From: Clostridium bowmanii
GTDB taxonomy: Bacteria; Bacillota; Clostridia; Clostridiales; Clostridiaceae
Direction: 5' to 3'
DNA length: 64,000 nt
NCBI RefSeq assembly: GCF_018861315.1
Contig: NZ_JAHLDL010000006.1
Span: forward strand, 1-64,000
The notes under the pieces: model-generated
Seen by the model: the letters and a program-made list of their open reading frames with translations, nothing else
Database searches by the model: none
Told to the model about the DNA's origin: nothing
In this document: one piece after another, positions 1 through 9,280 of the stretch
Position numbering within the stretch: the stretch's first letter is position 1
Layout: each line of letters opens with the position of its first letter
Translations under genes and position numbers: made by a program

Positions 1-847
1 AGATATTTTCTCTAATATAAAGCACTGTTCCTTCAATTTTCGTTTCAGGTCCAAATTTAACTTCTTCTATCTTAAAGTGCTTTTTCACAAGCTCTCTTAC
101 AACTTTGTCTTCAAATTTTACTTCTGGAATGTTATTTTCTTTTATAGCTTCTTTAGCTACAGCCATTCCAGCAGTTGCTGTTTTTACTGTTTCCACAGCT
201 TGAGCTGTATTTTGATTAAATGAATTAAGAGGAATTTCTATATCAATCCCTTTACCTTCTGCTATTTTAATCTTTAATATTCCACCATTTACAACAGATG
301 ACATTACTGGCACTTCAGTCTTCTTAGATACTTCCTCCTTAAATCCTTCTAACATACCTTTCGTTATAGGAGTTAAAGCAACTGCTTCTACTTTTAAAGT
401 TGCTCCAACTACTTCGCTTCTACTTAAAACTGTTTCATCCAATTTTATAAGCAAAGAGTCTTGTAATTTGTCAAAATTCATTGGGTTTTCTAAATCTTCA
501 GCGGCAATAACATCTCCTGCACTTTTATTATCTTTTAATACTGCCTTTTCATCGCCCTGGGTTAATTCTACTGCTTTCTTGTCCTCTGCAATAGCAATTA
601 CACCCTCTACTATTTCTGGTGTTAGTGGTACTAATGAATCAATTGTCTTAGTAAGTTTTGCCCCTATAACCTGGCCTACCTTTAAACAATTTGCAGGTAT
701 TTTTAATAACCCTGAATCCACTAAATCTGGAAATATTGTTGGATCTTCTAAATTAGCTGCAGTAAGAATTGTTCCTTCTTCTGTTCTACAACATACAACT
801 GCGACTTCATTTTTAAATTCTGCTGCGTGTTCATCACTCATTGACAT
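1..847 (-). CDS. prdA: D-proline reductase proprotein PrdA, N-terminal part (cut by window start)
   Basis: About 282 N-terminal residues are visible; the rest lies beyond the window start. PrdA is the proprotein of D-proline reductase, which reduces D-proline to 5-aminovalerate in Stickland fermentation; in known members it is cleaved to give a pyruvoyl subunit, and that site is outside this window. The N-terminus shows VAVVCCRTEEGT and then a stretch (LEDPTIFPDLVDSGLLKIP) typical of PrdA. Residues about 30-84 and 116-170 look like two copies of one module. I chose the ATG at 847 because GGAGG lies 8 bases upstream; the ATGs at 853 and 841 have poor spacing. The ribosome binding site lies inside a dispersed repeat. 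It is downstream of prdC and probably in the same transcript. Confidence 0.9.
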   Translation of the reverse strand, partial: MSMSDEHAAEFKNEVAVVCCRTEEGTILTAANLEDPTIFPDLVDSGLLKIPANCLKVGQVIGAKLTKTIDSLVPLTPEIVEGVIAIAEDKKAVELTQGDEKAVLKDNKSAGDVIAAEDLENPMNFDKLQDSLLIKLDETVLSRSEVVGATLKVEAVALTPITKGMLEGFKEEVSKKTEVPVMSSVVNGGILKIKIAEGKGIDIEIPLNSFNQNTAQAVETVKTATAGMAVAKEAIKENNIPEVKFEDKVVRELVKKHFKIEEVKFGPETKIEGTVLYIRENI

Positions 848-855
848 GAACATAA

Positions 856-900
856 CCTCCTCGTATTTCTCTGGAGTAGAAAACAATCATTAATTGTTTT
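856..900 (-). repeat. Dispersed palindrome-plus-RBS repeat, copy A (before prdA)
   Basis: Read on the minus strand this is the palindrome AACAATTAATGATTGTT, then TCTACTCCAGAGAAATACG, then AGGAGG, which serves as the prdA ribosome binding site. The same layout recurs at 12627-12715, 42910-42995 and 45027-45112. It fills the short gap between prdC and prdA. Confidence 0.7.
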
Positions 901-913
901 CCTCCTAGTATTT

Positions 914-2218
914 TTATTTTTCTTCCATTGGTAGTCTTCTTGTAAGCGGATAATCTATAGTTCTAAATACATGATCTGTATGATGGTATACTGGAATGCC
1001 CATTTTCGGAGCAATACACATTACTGTATTTGAGCAGTCACTACAATTTGCTATTAATATTCTTTTGGAACCTTGTTTTTTAAGGTAAAGAATAGCCTCT
1101 GCTTGACCTGGACAATGTCCCGGGGTTAAGCATTTATTTAAACCTCTTACCTTAACTATATTCTTGCAATTTGCTACTCCAACTACTTTTGAATGCATTT
1201 TTTCTGCAACATCTCTAAGTCTCGCTTCATCTGCAGCACAAGCACATACAAGTACTCCTATTGGCCCTTCATATTTGGGAAGTGGTATGGTAACAATTGC
1301 ACCGCCTGAAGTCTTTGTAACTACTGCACTTTCTATATCTTCAGATTTACCTGTATAAGGTCCACCAATTATTATTTCCCCATATGCTCCATCAATACCG
1401 CCAGCTTTTTCAATTAATTCTTTAACTGAAGTTCCTACAGGCACTTGTAAGAAAACATGACTTCCATTTCCACCTTTTAGCTTTCCAACTATTGTAACAT
1501 CTTTATCTATTACTGGTTTTCCTTCTTCTATAGCATTTGTTAGATTTTCTAAAGTTTCTCCATTTAAAACAACACATTTTGCCTCCAAAGGTAACTGGTC
1601 AGGATTAAGCCAGGTCCCAAATATTTCATGAATCATTGCTCTTTCCTCGCCCATTGGATACATGTCTCTTAACTCTTTCACTTCTATATCTAAAGCTGTA
1701 GAGAGTGCTTTTTTAAGTGATGCAATGGCATTTTTATTTTTTGCTTTAATCGCAATATAGCCCTTTTGAGCTCCTATTGCACTCATAGCATATCTTAGTC
1801 CTTTAATTACAATTTGTGGGTTATTTTCTAATACTTTCATATTGTGATGTAAAGCTGGTTCACATTCAACACAATTTGCAATTACATATCCGTCTGGAAT
1901 CTGTGATTTTAATTTAATATGAGTAGGAAATCCAGCCCCACCTGCACCAACGATACCTGCTTCATATGCTGTGTCTTCTATCTTTAAACATTTTTTGATT
2001 TTTATGTATTCCATACTTTGATTGTCATCGGCTAAAATAAAGATTTCATTTTCTGTAATTTTAGATACTTTCCCAGTAACACTAGAATGAATTTTAGCAC
2101 CACATCCCTCTGGGTTTGCAATACATTCTCCTCTTTTTATAATTTGCCCTTCTTTTACAATTGCAGTAGAAGGTGCACCTACATGCATTTTAAGAGGAAA
2201 TTTATAGGTCGTTGACAT
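914..2218 (-). CDS. prdC: PrdC, RnfC-like electron transfer protein of proline reductase
   Basis: 434 residues, resembling RnfC/NuoF proteins. It is thought to pass electrons from NADH to D-proline reductase. The N-terminal approximately 60 residues look like the RnfC barrel-sandwich domain; EAGIVGAGGAGFPTHIKLK near residue 90 is the flavin/NADH-binding glycine loop; VIANCVECEPALHHNMKVLE follows. The last third is rich in cysteine (VCACAADE, VANCKN, NKCLTPGHCPG, IANCSDCSNTVMC). Known PrdC proteins of some species carry selenocysteine, but this reading frame runs through with no in-frame UGA. Start ATG at 2218 has GGAGGTGG just upstream. A sigma-54 promoter at 2258-2273 drives it, and prdA follows 66 bases downstream. 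Confidence 0.9.
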   Translation of the reverse strand: MSTTYKFPLKMHVGAPSTAIVKEGQIIKRGECIANPEGCGAKIHSSVTGKVSKITENEIFILADDNQSMEYIKIKKCLKIEDTAYEAGIVGAGGAGFPTHIKLKSQIPDGYVIANCVECEPALHHNMKVLENNPQIVIKGLRYAMSAIGAQKGYIAIKAKNKNAIASLKKALSTALDIEVKELRDMYPMGEERAMIHEIFGTWLNPDQLPLEAKCVVLNGETLENLTNAIEEGKPVIDKDVTIVGKLKGGNGSHVFLQVPVGTSVKELIEKAGGIDGAYGEIIIGGPYTGKSEDIESAVVTKTSGGAIVTIPLPKYEGPIGVLVCACAADEARLRDVAEKMHSKVVGVANCKNIVKVRGLNKCLTPGHCPGQAEAILYLKKQGSKRILIANCSDCSNTVMCIAPKMGIPVYHHTDHVFRTIDYPLTRRLPMEEK

Positions 2219-2257
2219 AAAACCACCTCCATGTTATTTCTCTTACTTTAAATATAC

Positions 2258-2273
2258 GCAATTTTCGTGCCAA
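2258..2273 (-). promoter_or_regulatory. Sigma-54 (-24/-12) promoter of prdC-prdA
   Basis: The minus strand reads TTGGCACGAAAATTGC, an almost perfect match to the sigma-54 consensus TGGCACG-N4-TTGC. The -12 GC is about 40 bases before the prdC start, so transcription should begin near 2246. The gene upstream, prdR, codes for a sigma-54 activator, which supports the call. Confidence 0.9.
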
Positions 2274-2343
2274 TTTCTTACTGTTATCACAATTCATCTA
2301 TAGATGTTGCAAATACTGCTTTGCCAGTCTATATCTATTTTCA

Positions 2344-2380
2344 ATACACATTCTTGTTTTTTAAAACCAAAAATGTGTAT
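2344..2380. promoter_or_regulatory. Inverted repeat, likely PrdR upstream activating site
   Basis: ATACACATTCTTG at 2344-2356 is mirrored by CAAAAATGTGTAT at 2368-2380: 13-base arms with one mismatch. The centre is about 115 bases upstream of the predicted sigma-54 start site, the usual distance for an enhancer-type activator. That PrdR is the binder is inferred from position only. Confidence 0.55.
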
Positions 2381-2450
2381 GCTTTTTTGACACCATTTTT
2401 TTATTTTATTACTATAAATAACCATTGGTAAGGTTTACAGGCACACTATT

Positions 2451-2490
2451 AGTGTCAGAAATTAGACAAAATAGTCAACTTTCTGACACT
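2451..2490. promoter_or_regulatory. Inverted repeat after prdR (second site or weak terminator)
   Basis: AGTGTCAGAAA at 2451-2461 and TTTCTGACACT at 2480-2490 form a perfect 11-base inverted repeat with an 18-base loop. It lies just downstream of the prdR stop codon. In the prdR direction no T-run follows, so it is a poor terminator for prdR; it may be a second activator site about 225 bases upstream of the prdC start site. Confidence 0.4.
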
Positions 2491-2496
2491 GTGGTT

Positions 2497-4293
2497 TTAT
2501 TTTTCTAAAAGGCCATATTGATTTAATTTATAATACAAAGTGCTTCGCTTTAAATTCAATATCTTTGCAGCCTTCTGTTTGTTTCCACCCACGGATAATA
2601 ACACTTCTACTATGGTACTTTTTTCTACGCGTTGCAAAATTTTCACCAAATCATATTTATTTTGATCTTGCTCTAAAACTTCATTATCTTTTCCCTCTAA
2701 GGGAACCTCCTTTTTGACCTCTCCATTATTCAAAATATATTCTGGAAGAGTATCTAATGTTATTTCCCCTTCATTTGAAAGTACGATCATCCTTTGTATT
2801 ACGTTTTTCAGTTCTCGAATATTCCCTTCCCATTTGCACTTAAAAAGTAGTGGATATATTCTTTCATCTATACTATTTATGTCTATATTTTCTTTTTTAG
2901 CTATTTGATTTATAAATAAATCCGCCAATTCTTTTATATCTTCTTTTCGCTCTCTAAGTGGTGGTAATTCAATTTGAACAACAGCGAACCTATAATATAA
3001 ATCATCTCTAAATTTTTTTTCTTTAATTAAATCATTTAAATTCCTATTGGTAGCCGCTATAATCCTTGTATCTGTAATAACCCCCTTCTCACTTCCTAAT
3101 CGGTATACTATGCCATCTTGCAGTACCCTTAGAAACTTCACTTGCATTTCTAGTGGCATATCCCCAATTTCATCTAAAAACAATGTGCCATTGTTAGCTA
3201 ATTCGAATTTTCCTATTTTACCCCTTCTAATAGCTCCTGTAAAAGCGCCCTCCACATATCCAAAAACTTCACTTTCAATCAATTGTTCTGGAATTGCACT
3301 ACAATTAACTGCTACAAAATTCCCCGTTCTCCCGCTAGCCTCATGAATTGCTTTTGCAAAAACCTCTTTTCCGGTACCACTTTCACCAGTAATTAGTATA
3401 CTAGCAGAACTTTGTGCTACCTTTTGTGACATTGCAATAGCTTCAATAATCTTTTTATTTTTGCCTACAACGGAAGAGAAATTATAGTTTGCAGCAATTT
3501 CCCTTTTATAAGCAAGCTCCAATAATTTAACTTTCTTTCTTTCTGTTTCTAATTGATTTGCCAGTCTTGTCACTTCCGTCACGTCTCTATCTGTAGATAC
3601 TACAGCTACTAATTTCCCGGCCCCATTATATATTGGCACCGTGCTTAAAATAACAAATTTACCTCTAACAGGCTCATTTTCTATATTATCCCTTCTTTTA
3701 CCATCCTTTAAAGTTTTTATAATTAATGCATTAGGAAAATAATAATCAATATGTTTTCCAATTATTTTTTCAGCCTTTACACCATAGAGTTGTTCCGCAC
3801 TTTTATTCCAATAGTTTACTATTCCCACATCACTACAAATACATACTGCTTCATGTAAATTATCGATTATATTATTTTGAAGATCGAACATTTCATCTAG
3901 CTTGAGATAAAAAGTATCTCTTATATTATTGCTAGTAATTATGCCTCTAATTACATTATTTTCAATTACTGGCAATCTTCCTATTCCATTTTCTATCATT
4001 AAATTTCTTGCAGCTCTAGCAGAAGCATTCATATCTATTGTAACCACATTTCTGTTCACATATTTTATTACTTTTTCTTCAAAAGATACATTTTTATTTT
4101 TTTTAATTTTAGCTATATCTTTTTTAGTAAAAACTCCAATTAGAATCCCTGCCTGGTCTACTAATAGAACTTCATCTTTGTTTGCTTCGATCATTTTATT
4201 TAAAGCATCATTAATGCTTTCATTTGCCTTAATTTTTATAAACTTTTTATTCATTATTTCTTTAACATTATAGAATAATTCTGCAATTACCAA
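2497..4293 (-). CDS. prdR: PrdR, sigma-54-dependent activator of the proline reductase genes
   Basis: 598 residues. Two CBS domains occupy about residues 10-128, a PAS domain about 140-240, then a sigma-54 AAA+ domain with Walker A GESGTGKE, the sigma-54 contact loop GAFTGA and Walker B LFLDEIGD, and a Fis-type helix-turn-helix at the C-terminus (NKQKAAKILNLKRSTLYYKL). In C. difficile the homologue activates prd genes in response to proline. The CBS pair could sense an adenine nucleotide (inference). Start TTG at 4293 is preceded by AAGGTG at 5 bases; an ATG at 4254 has a weaker site. It lies upstream of, and in the same direction as, prdC, whose sigma-54 promoter it probably serves. Confidence 0.88.
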   Translation of the reverse strand: MVIAELFYNVKEIMNKKFIKIKANESINDALNKMIEANKDEVLLVDQAGILIGVFTKKDIAKIKKNKNVSFEEKVIKYVNRNVVTIDMNASARAARNLMIENGIGRLPVIENNVIRGIITSNNIRDTFYLKLDEMFDLQNNIIDNLHEAVCICSDVGIVNYWNKSAEQLYGVKAEKIIGKHIDYYFPNALIIKTLKDGKRRDNIENEPVRGKFVILSTVPIYNGAGKLVAVVSTDRDVTEVTRLANQLETERKKVKLLELAYKREIAANYNFSSVVGKNKKIIEAIAMSQKVAQSSASILITGESGTGKEVFAKAIHEASGRTGNFVAVNCSAIPEQLIESEVFGYVEGAFTGAIRRGKIGKFELANNGTLFLDEIGDMPLEMQVKFLRVLQDGIVYRLGSEKGVITDTRIIAATNRNLNDLIKEKKFRDDLYYRFAVVQIELPPLRERKEDIKELADLFINQIAKKENIDINSIDERIYPLLFKCKWEGNIRELKNVIQRMIVLSNEGEITLDTLPEYILNNGEVKKEVPLEGKDNEVLEQDQNKYDLVKILQRVEKSTIVEVLLSVGGNKQKAAKILNLKRSTLYYKLNQYGLLEK

Positions 4294-4506
4294 TTTTTCA
4301 CCTTCTTTATTATTTCTCTACTAATTTCATTATACTTGCTTTTTTTTAAATAACAAAGAGAACCCTTTAATTATATATAAAATATCCTTGTTCTCTCTTT
4401 TTCTAAATATTTTTCTCTATTTTTAGCTTTACATACGCTTATTTAAATATATTTTAATAAAATTTATACTTAAATTTTAAAATTTCTAATTAATATAAAA
4501 ATAGTC

Positions 4507-4535
4507 TTGACATATTATTATTTTTATTCTATGAT
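4507..4535 (+). promoter_or_regulatory. Vegetative promoter of the T-box leader / proS
   Basis: TTGACA at 4507-4512, a 17-base spacer and TATGAT at 4530-4535. The start site would be near 4542, shortly before the T-box leader. Confidence 0.75.
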
Positions 4536-4589
4536 TAATTTTAAAGTATAAATTAAACTGTCATTAAAAGTGAATATACCCAATTCAAA

Positions 4590-4816
4590 GAAAAGGATTA
4601 GTAAAAATGGAGTCTTTTCACAGCGAGAAAATCATTGGTGTAAGATTTTTAAAAGATCATTTTGAACCCACCTTGGAGTTCTGTACGAAATGTTTTTTTG
4701 CAGTAAGTTACAGCGGCTTTCTACCGTTATATAGAAACTGAGTGGATATTTTACTATATCAACTAGGGTGGTACCACCGATAATGCTCGGTCCCTTTTCG
4801 GGATGGAGTTTTTTTT
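4590..4816 (+). ncRNA. T-box riboswitch (tRNA-Pro) upstream of proS
   Basis: The T-box sequence AGGGTGGTACCACCG is at 4765-4779. The Stem I distal region shows GCGAG...GGTGTAAG at 4623-4644, and the specifier region reads GAA-CCC-ACCTTGGAG, giving CCC (Pro) at 4667-4669. A terminator stem follows: CTCGGTCCC at 4786-4794 pairs with GGGATGGAG at 4800-4808, then a run of T. Uncharged tRNA-Pro should stabilise the antiterminator and switch on proS and the ornithine cyclodeaminase gene behind it. Exact 5' end is not defined. Confidence 0.95.
4786..4816 (+). terminator. T-box intrinsic terminator
   Basis: Nine-base stem with one mismatch (4786-4794 with 4800-4808), loop TTTTC, followed by seven or more T. 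Its 5' arm lies just after the T-box sequence, as expected for a competing antiterminator. Confidence 0.85.
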
Positions 4817-4859
4817 GTATTCAATTTTATAAATTTTATCAAATGAGAGGAGAATAATT

Positions 4860-6296
4860 ATGGAAAAAAATAAGAAATTAGTAGAATCTATTACAGCTAT
4901 GGACGAGGACTTTGCACAGTGGTATACAGACATTGTAAAAAAAGCCGAACTTGCAGATTATGCAAGCACTAGAGGTTGCATGGTAATTAGACCTTACGGT
5001 TATGCTATCTGGGAAAACATTCAAAAAACATTAGATCAAATGTTTAAAGACACAGACCACGAAAATGTATATATGCCAATGTTCATTCCTGAAAGTCTTC
5101 TACAAAAAGAAGCAGACCACGTTAAAGGCTTTGCACCAGAGGTTGCTTGGGTAACACATGGTGGTGACGAACTATTACAAGAAAGACTATGCGTTAGACC
5201 TACTTCTGAAACATTATTTTGCGATCATTATGCGAAGATAATTCAATCTTACAATGACCTTCCTAAATTATATAATCAATGGTGTTCTGTAGTAAGATGG
5301 GAAAAAACTACAAGACCTTTTCTTAGAACTTTAGAGTTTTTATGGCAAGAAGGACATACCGCTCATGCAACTGCGGAAGGTTCTCAAGAAGAAACCCTTA
5401 AAATGCTTAATGTATATGCAACTTTTTGTGAAGATACCCTTGCAATTCCAGTTATAAAAGGTCAAAAGACAGATAAGGAAAAATTTGCTGGTGCAAAACA
5501 CACTTACACAATTGAAAGTCTAATGCATGATGGGAAGGCACTGCAATGTGGAACTTCTCATAACTTTGGAGATGGCTTTGCTAGAGCCTTCAACATTCAA
5601 TATACTGATAAAACAGGTAAACTTGAATATGTTCACCAAACTTCTTGGGGAATGAGCACTAGAATTATAGGTGCTATAATCATGGTTCATGGTGATGATA
5701 GTGGTTTAGTATTACCACCAGCTATCGCTCCTATTCAACTTATCATAATTCCAATTGCACAGCATAAGGAAGGTGTAATTGAAAAAGCTACAGAACTTAA
5801 AAACACATTGTCAAAAATAGCTAGGGTAAAAATGGATACCAGCGACAAAATGGCCGGTTGGAAATTTAGTCAATATGAAATGAAAGGTGTTCCACTAAGG
5901 CTTGAAGTTGGACCAAAAGATATAGAAAAGAATCAAGTAGTTTTAGTTAGACGTGATACTAGAGAAAAAATTATTGTTCCAATGATTGAACTAGAAACAA
6001 AGGTTACAGAGATTTTAGCAGATATTCAAAAATCCTTACTTGAAAAAGCTAGAAGTATACAAAACAAGAAAACCTTTAGTGCAAACACCGTTGAAGAAGT
6101 AAAAGAAATCCTAGATAAGACTTTAGGCTTTGTTAATGCTCCATGGTGCGGGGAACTCACTTGTGAAGAAAAAGTTAAAGAAGTTGCCGGTGCATCTTCT
6201 AGATGTATACCTTTCGAACAACCAGAGGACAAAGGAGTTTGTTTATGTTGTGGAAAACCAGCTAAATCTATGGTTACTTGGGGAAGAGCTTATTAA
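4860..6296 (+). CDS. proS: Prolyl-tRNA synthetase (archaeal/eukaryotic-like short form)
   Basis: 478 residues. Charges tRNA-Pro with proline in the cytoplasm. Class II motifs are visible: [14 protein letters not shown] and the motif 2 region [20 protein letters not shown]. The length and the C-terminal zinc-type tail ([18 protein letters not shown]) fit the ProS type 3 form, which lacks the inserted editing domain of the long bacterial enzyme. Start ATG at 4860 has GAGAGGAG upstream. It is governed by the proline T-box just ahead and followed after 15 bases by an ornithine cyclodeaminase gene. Its position back to back with the prd cluster is known from other proline-reducing clostridia, where it may be a second, conditional ProRS. 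Confidence 0.95.
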   Translation: MEKNKKLVESITAMDEDFAQWYTDIVKKAELADYASTRGCMVIRPYGYAIWENIQKTLDQMFKDTDHENVYMPMFIPESLLQKEADHVKGFAPEVAWVTHGGDELLQERLCVRPTSETLFCDHYAKIIQSYNDLPKLYNQWCSVVRWEKTTRPFLRTLEFLWQEGHTAHATAEGSQEETLKMLNVYATFCEDTLAIPVIKGQKTDKEKFAGAKHTYTIESLMHDGKALQCGTSHNFGDGFARAFNIQYTDKTGKLEYVHQTSWGMSTRIIGAIIMVHGDDSGLVLPPAIAPIQLIIIPIAQHKEGVIEKATELKNTLSKIARVKMDTSDKMAGWKFSQYEMKGVPLRLEVGPKDIEKNQVVLVRRDTREKIIVPMIELETKVTEILADIQKSLLEKARSIQNKKTFSANTVEEVKEILDKTLGFVNAPWCGELTCEEKVKEVAGASSRCIPFEQPEDKGVCLCCGKPAKSMVTWGRAY

Positions 6297-6311
6297 AATT
6301 AGTTAAAGGGT

Positions 6312-7310
6312 GTGTGTGCTATTTTATCATTAACAAAAGAAGATATCATAAACAGCTTTTCCATGAAAAATGCAATAGAGGCAGTCAAATTGGCTTTTTC
6401 CATGTATTCTAGTGGAAAAAGCACGGTACCTTTAAGAACAAATATAAACGTACCTCCTGTGCAAGGTCAAACCTTATTTATGCCAGCCTATTGTGAGGTT
6501 ATGAATAGTTTAGGAATAAAAATTGTTTCTGTATTCCCCAAAAATGTTGAGAAAAATAAGAGTGTTGTTTCTGCAACTATGATTCTTCTAGATGCTATCA
6601 CTGGTGAAGTATGTTGCCTGCTTGATGGAACTTACCTAACCCAACTTCGCACTGGAGCAGCTACAGGTGCAGCCTGTGATTTATTAGCTAGAAAAGGTGC
6701 AAAGATCGGTGCTTTAGTAGGAACTGGAGGTCAAGCATCTTCTCAATTAGAGGCGATGCTTACTTCAAGGCATTTAGAAGTTTTAAAAATCTCTGGATTA
6801 AATTACAAAAAAACAATTATATTTGCGGAAAATATGCGAAAGCTATATGGTCATTTTGGAACAAATATTATTGCGGTAGAGCATCCTAATGAAGCAGTAG
6901 TGGACGCAGATATCATTACTGTAGTTACTTCTTCAAAGACACCTGTTTTTGATGGTACACTTGTAAAAAAGGGTGCTCTAATAAGTGGAGTAGGGTCCTA
7001 TACACCATTTATGCAAGAAATAGACGAATTCACCGTATGCAATGCAAATTCTATTTTTGTAGATTCACTAGATTCCGTTTTAGTTGAAGCTGGTGATTTA
7101 ATTATACCCCTTGACAAAGGTCTTATTGGAAAAGACAAAATTTCTGGTGAGCTTGGAGACGTCCTTTTAGGAAAACTCAAGGGCAGAAAAAACGAAGAAG
7201 AAATTATTATTTTCAAAACCGTGGGCATTGCAATACAAGACATAATTACCGCAGATGCTATTTATAAAAAAGCAGTTTCACTCGGAATTGGTACAGAAAC
7301 TAAATTTTGA
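6312..7310 (+). CDS. ocd: Ornithine cyclodeaminase family protein
   Basis: 332 residues of the ornithine cyclodeaminase/mu-crystallin family, which converts L-ornithine to L-proline and ammonia. Seen: substrate region VPLRTNINVPP, the RTGAATGAACDLLARKGAK stretch, and a Rossmann nucleotide-binding region (GALVGTGGQASSQLEAM). It sits 15 bases behind proS in one transcript under the proline T-box, which makes a proline-making role likely; related enzymes acting on other amino acids cannot be excluded. The start is uncertain: GTG at 6312 is only one base from AAAGGG, while an ATT codon at 6321 has normal spacing. Confidence 0.85.
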   Translation: MCAILSLTKEDIINSFSMKNAIEAVKLAFSMYSSGKSTVPLRTNINVPPVQGQTLFMPAYCEVMNSLGIKIVSVFPKNVEKNKSVVSATMILLDAITGEVCCLLDGTYLTQLRTGAATGAACDLLARKGAKIGALVGTGGQASSQLEAMLTSRHLEVLKISGLNYKKTIIFAENMRKLYGHFGTNIIAVEHPNEAVVDADIITVVTSSKTPVFDGTLVKKGALISGVGSYTPFMQEIDEFTVCNANSIFVDSLDSVLVEAGDLIIPLDKGLIGKDKISGELGDVLLGKLKGRKNEEEIIIFKTVGIAIQDIITADAIYKKAVSLGIGTETKF

Positions 7311-7313
7311 GTA

Positions 7314-7350
7314 AAAATCGCCTCACTTGTAAAAAAGCGAGGCGATTTTT
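7314..7350. terminator. Bidirectional terminator between ocd and the chemoreceptor gene
   Basis: AAAAATCGCCTC and GAGGCGATTTTT form a strong stem with T-runs on both strands, ending the ocd transcript (+) and the mcp transcript (-). Confidence 0.85.
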
Positions 7351-7391
7351 ATTTACATTTCTTTATAACCAAATTACATTTTATATTAATT

Positions 7392-9089
7392 TTATATACA
7401 AATGTCAGCCATAACAACTCCATTTATTCTACCATTACTATCTTTAAACGGTACAGATATAGCAATACAATAATTATAAGAAACATTAGATATATAGGGT
7501 TCGCTACTAAATTCACTCCCCGCTACTGACGCCCTAAAATATGGCCTAAAGGAGTAATTATTGTTATCCTTAGATATAGGTTCTGTAGCAAATTTCATAT
7601 TTCCTTCCGAATCTATAACCCCAATATACTCAAATCCATTATGTGATTTTTTTCTATCCTTCAATAGTTCAGAAGTATGCTCGATTGAATAACCCTTTGT
7701 ACTTAATTCTTTCGCAATTGAATTCAATATATCTATCCCTTCTTTTATTATATCTTTTTCTTTTTCTCCTAAAGTAATTTTATTAGTAAAATTCTTTAAT
7801 TGACCATCAATTTCATCTGCAGTTCTATTCATTTTCTCTACTACATTAGACATATTATGCATTGTTGCAGTTTGTTCTTGCGCTGCTGCTGAAACTTCCT
7901 CAGTTATAGCTAAAGACTGTTGTGTAATTGAACTTATCTTATCCATAAGTTCATTTACATTCTCTGCTTCTTTTGCAGTCTCTACTGCTAGTATAGATAT
8001 CTCATCTACTGCATCATATGTTAATTTTGTTGAATGAATTACTTTGTCAAACGACCCCTTTGCTTGTTCTATAAGTCCAATGTTTTCTGCGATTTTCTTT
8101 ACTTCTTCTTTAGCTTCTATACTTATCACAGAAATTTTATCAATAAGGTTTGTGGTTATTTTCCCTATATCACCAACCGAACTTGAGGATTGCTCTGCAA
8201 GTTTTCGAACTTCATCGGCCACTACCGCAAATCCTCTACCTTGCTCTCCCGCTCTAGCCGCTTCTATTGCAGCGTTTAATGCAAGCAAATTTGTTCTCTC
8301 ACTAATATCTGTAACAACTTGAATAATAGTATTAATCTTATGAACCTCATCTTGCAATGTCTGAATTGTATAAGCTAATTTGGAATTAGACTCGGCTGTA
8401 TCCCCCATTTTACTGCTGAATTTCGCGAATATCTCAGTATTTTCCTCAATTGCCTGAATCATATTTTTAGCAATATCCTTTGTATTTTCTGAAAATTTAG
8501 AGATCTTATCTGCATTTTTCCACATATTTTCAGTATTTTCTTTCGTAGAAATGGAAGCTTCTGATTGAGTAGTAGCTCCAATTGCTACCTCTCCAATAGC
8601 ATTTGCTATTTCATTTGCTGTTACTTCTGTTTGTTCTGCACTACTATGAAGTGTATCCGCCAGATCTCTATTTATCTGAGAAACCCCCATAACTTCGCAC
8701 AAAACCTTCCTTGTATTTTTCACTATTTCATTAATATTCGTAGCAATGGCTTCACCCATTCCATTGGCTTTTACCTTAACAGTAAATTGACCTTCAGCTA
8801 ATTTTTTAGTTTGCTTATTTATAGTTTTCATCGACCGGGATATATTTACAATCAATATTAAAATAGTACAAAATAGCACAATGCTAAAGACCAAACTCAA
8901 TCCTACATTATATTTTGTATAAATGCTATTTATATTTGACGAAATAATTTCCAAGTCCTTACTAGGTATATTGGCCTGTAAAAAGACTCTCTTAAACGAT
9001 TTGGATGCTAAATTTGAAAATATCACATTGAAAATTGTAGCAAAAAATAGAAAAAATAATATACTTAACCCTACTGTTTTTCTTTTCAT
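7392..9089 (-). CDS. Methyl-accepting chemotaxis protein with C-terminal Cache-like domain
   Basis: 565 residues. Two membrane segments (about 7-28 and 55-80) bracket a short outer loop of only about 30 residues. A HAMP linker follows, then the conserved signalling hairpin ([25 protein letters not shown]). After the signalling domain, about 120 further residues end with [19 protein letters not shown] and [18 protein letters not shown], which match the pattern of Cache/PDC ligand-binding domains but would be cytoplasmic here. The outer loop seems too small for a normal sensor, so the C-terminal module may do the sensing (inference). Start ATG at 9089 follows GGGGGG. Monocistronic, convergent with ocd. 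Confidence 0.88.
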   Translation of the reverse strand: MKRKTVGLSILFFLFFATIFNVIFSNLASKSFKRVFLQANIPSKDLEIISSNINSIYTKYNVGLSLVFSIVLFCTILILIVNISRSMKTINKQTKKLAEGQFTVKVKANGMGEAIATNINEIVKNTRKVLCEVMGVSQINRDLADTLHSSAEQTEVTANEIANAIGEVAIGATTQSEASISTKENTENMWKNADKISKFSENTKDIAKNMIQAIEENTEIFAKFSSKMGDTAESNSKLAYTIQTLQDEVHKINTIIQVVTDISERTNLLALNAAIEAARAGEQGRGFAVVADEVRKLAEQSSSSVGDIGKITTNLIDKISVISIEAKEEVKKIAENIGLIEQAKGSFDKVIHSTKLTYDAVDEISILAVETAKEAENVNELMDKISSITQQSLAITEEVSAAAQEQTATMHNMSNVVEKMNRTADEIDGQLKNFTNKITLGEKEKDIIKEGIDILNSIAKELSTKGYSIEHTSELLKDRKKSHNGFEYIGVIDSEGNMKFATEPISKDNNNYSFRPYFRASVAGSEFSSEPYISNVSYNYCIAISVPFKDSNGRINGVVMADICI

Positions 9090-9280
9090 TATTAATCCCC
9101 CCGTGTTACATTTTTATTCTTTTATTAATTATTTTGTCATCACTAAAATATCATAATAAGATAACAACTTTCTTCCTAATCTATTTCTTCTACACAATAG
9201 TATAAAATTCCTTCTCAATATAAATAAAACACAAGATGTGGATATAATCTTTTACTTTATGGATTCATTTATCCTTTCTG

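Noticed and set aside
468-893. 141-codon plus-strand frame
   Set aside because: It is antisense to prdA over its whole length. Its last residues (SYFSGVENN) come from the dispersed repeat and only helped me to spot the match with 42958.
2451-2490. Inverted repeat as a full terminator for prdR
   Set aside because: No T-run follows in the prdR direction; the T-run is on the other strand, where no gene ends.
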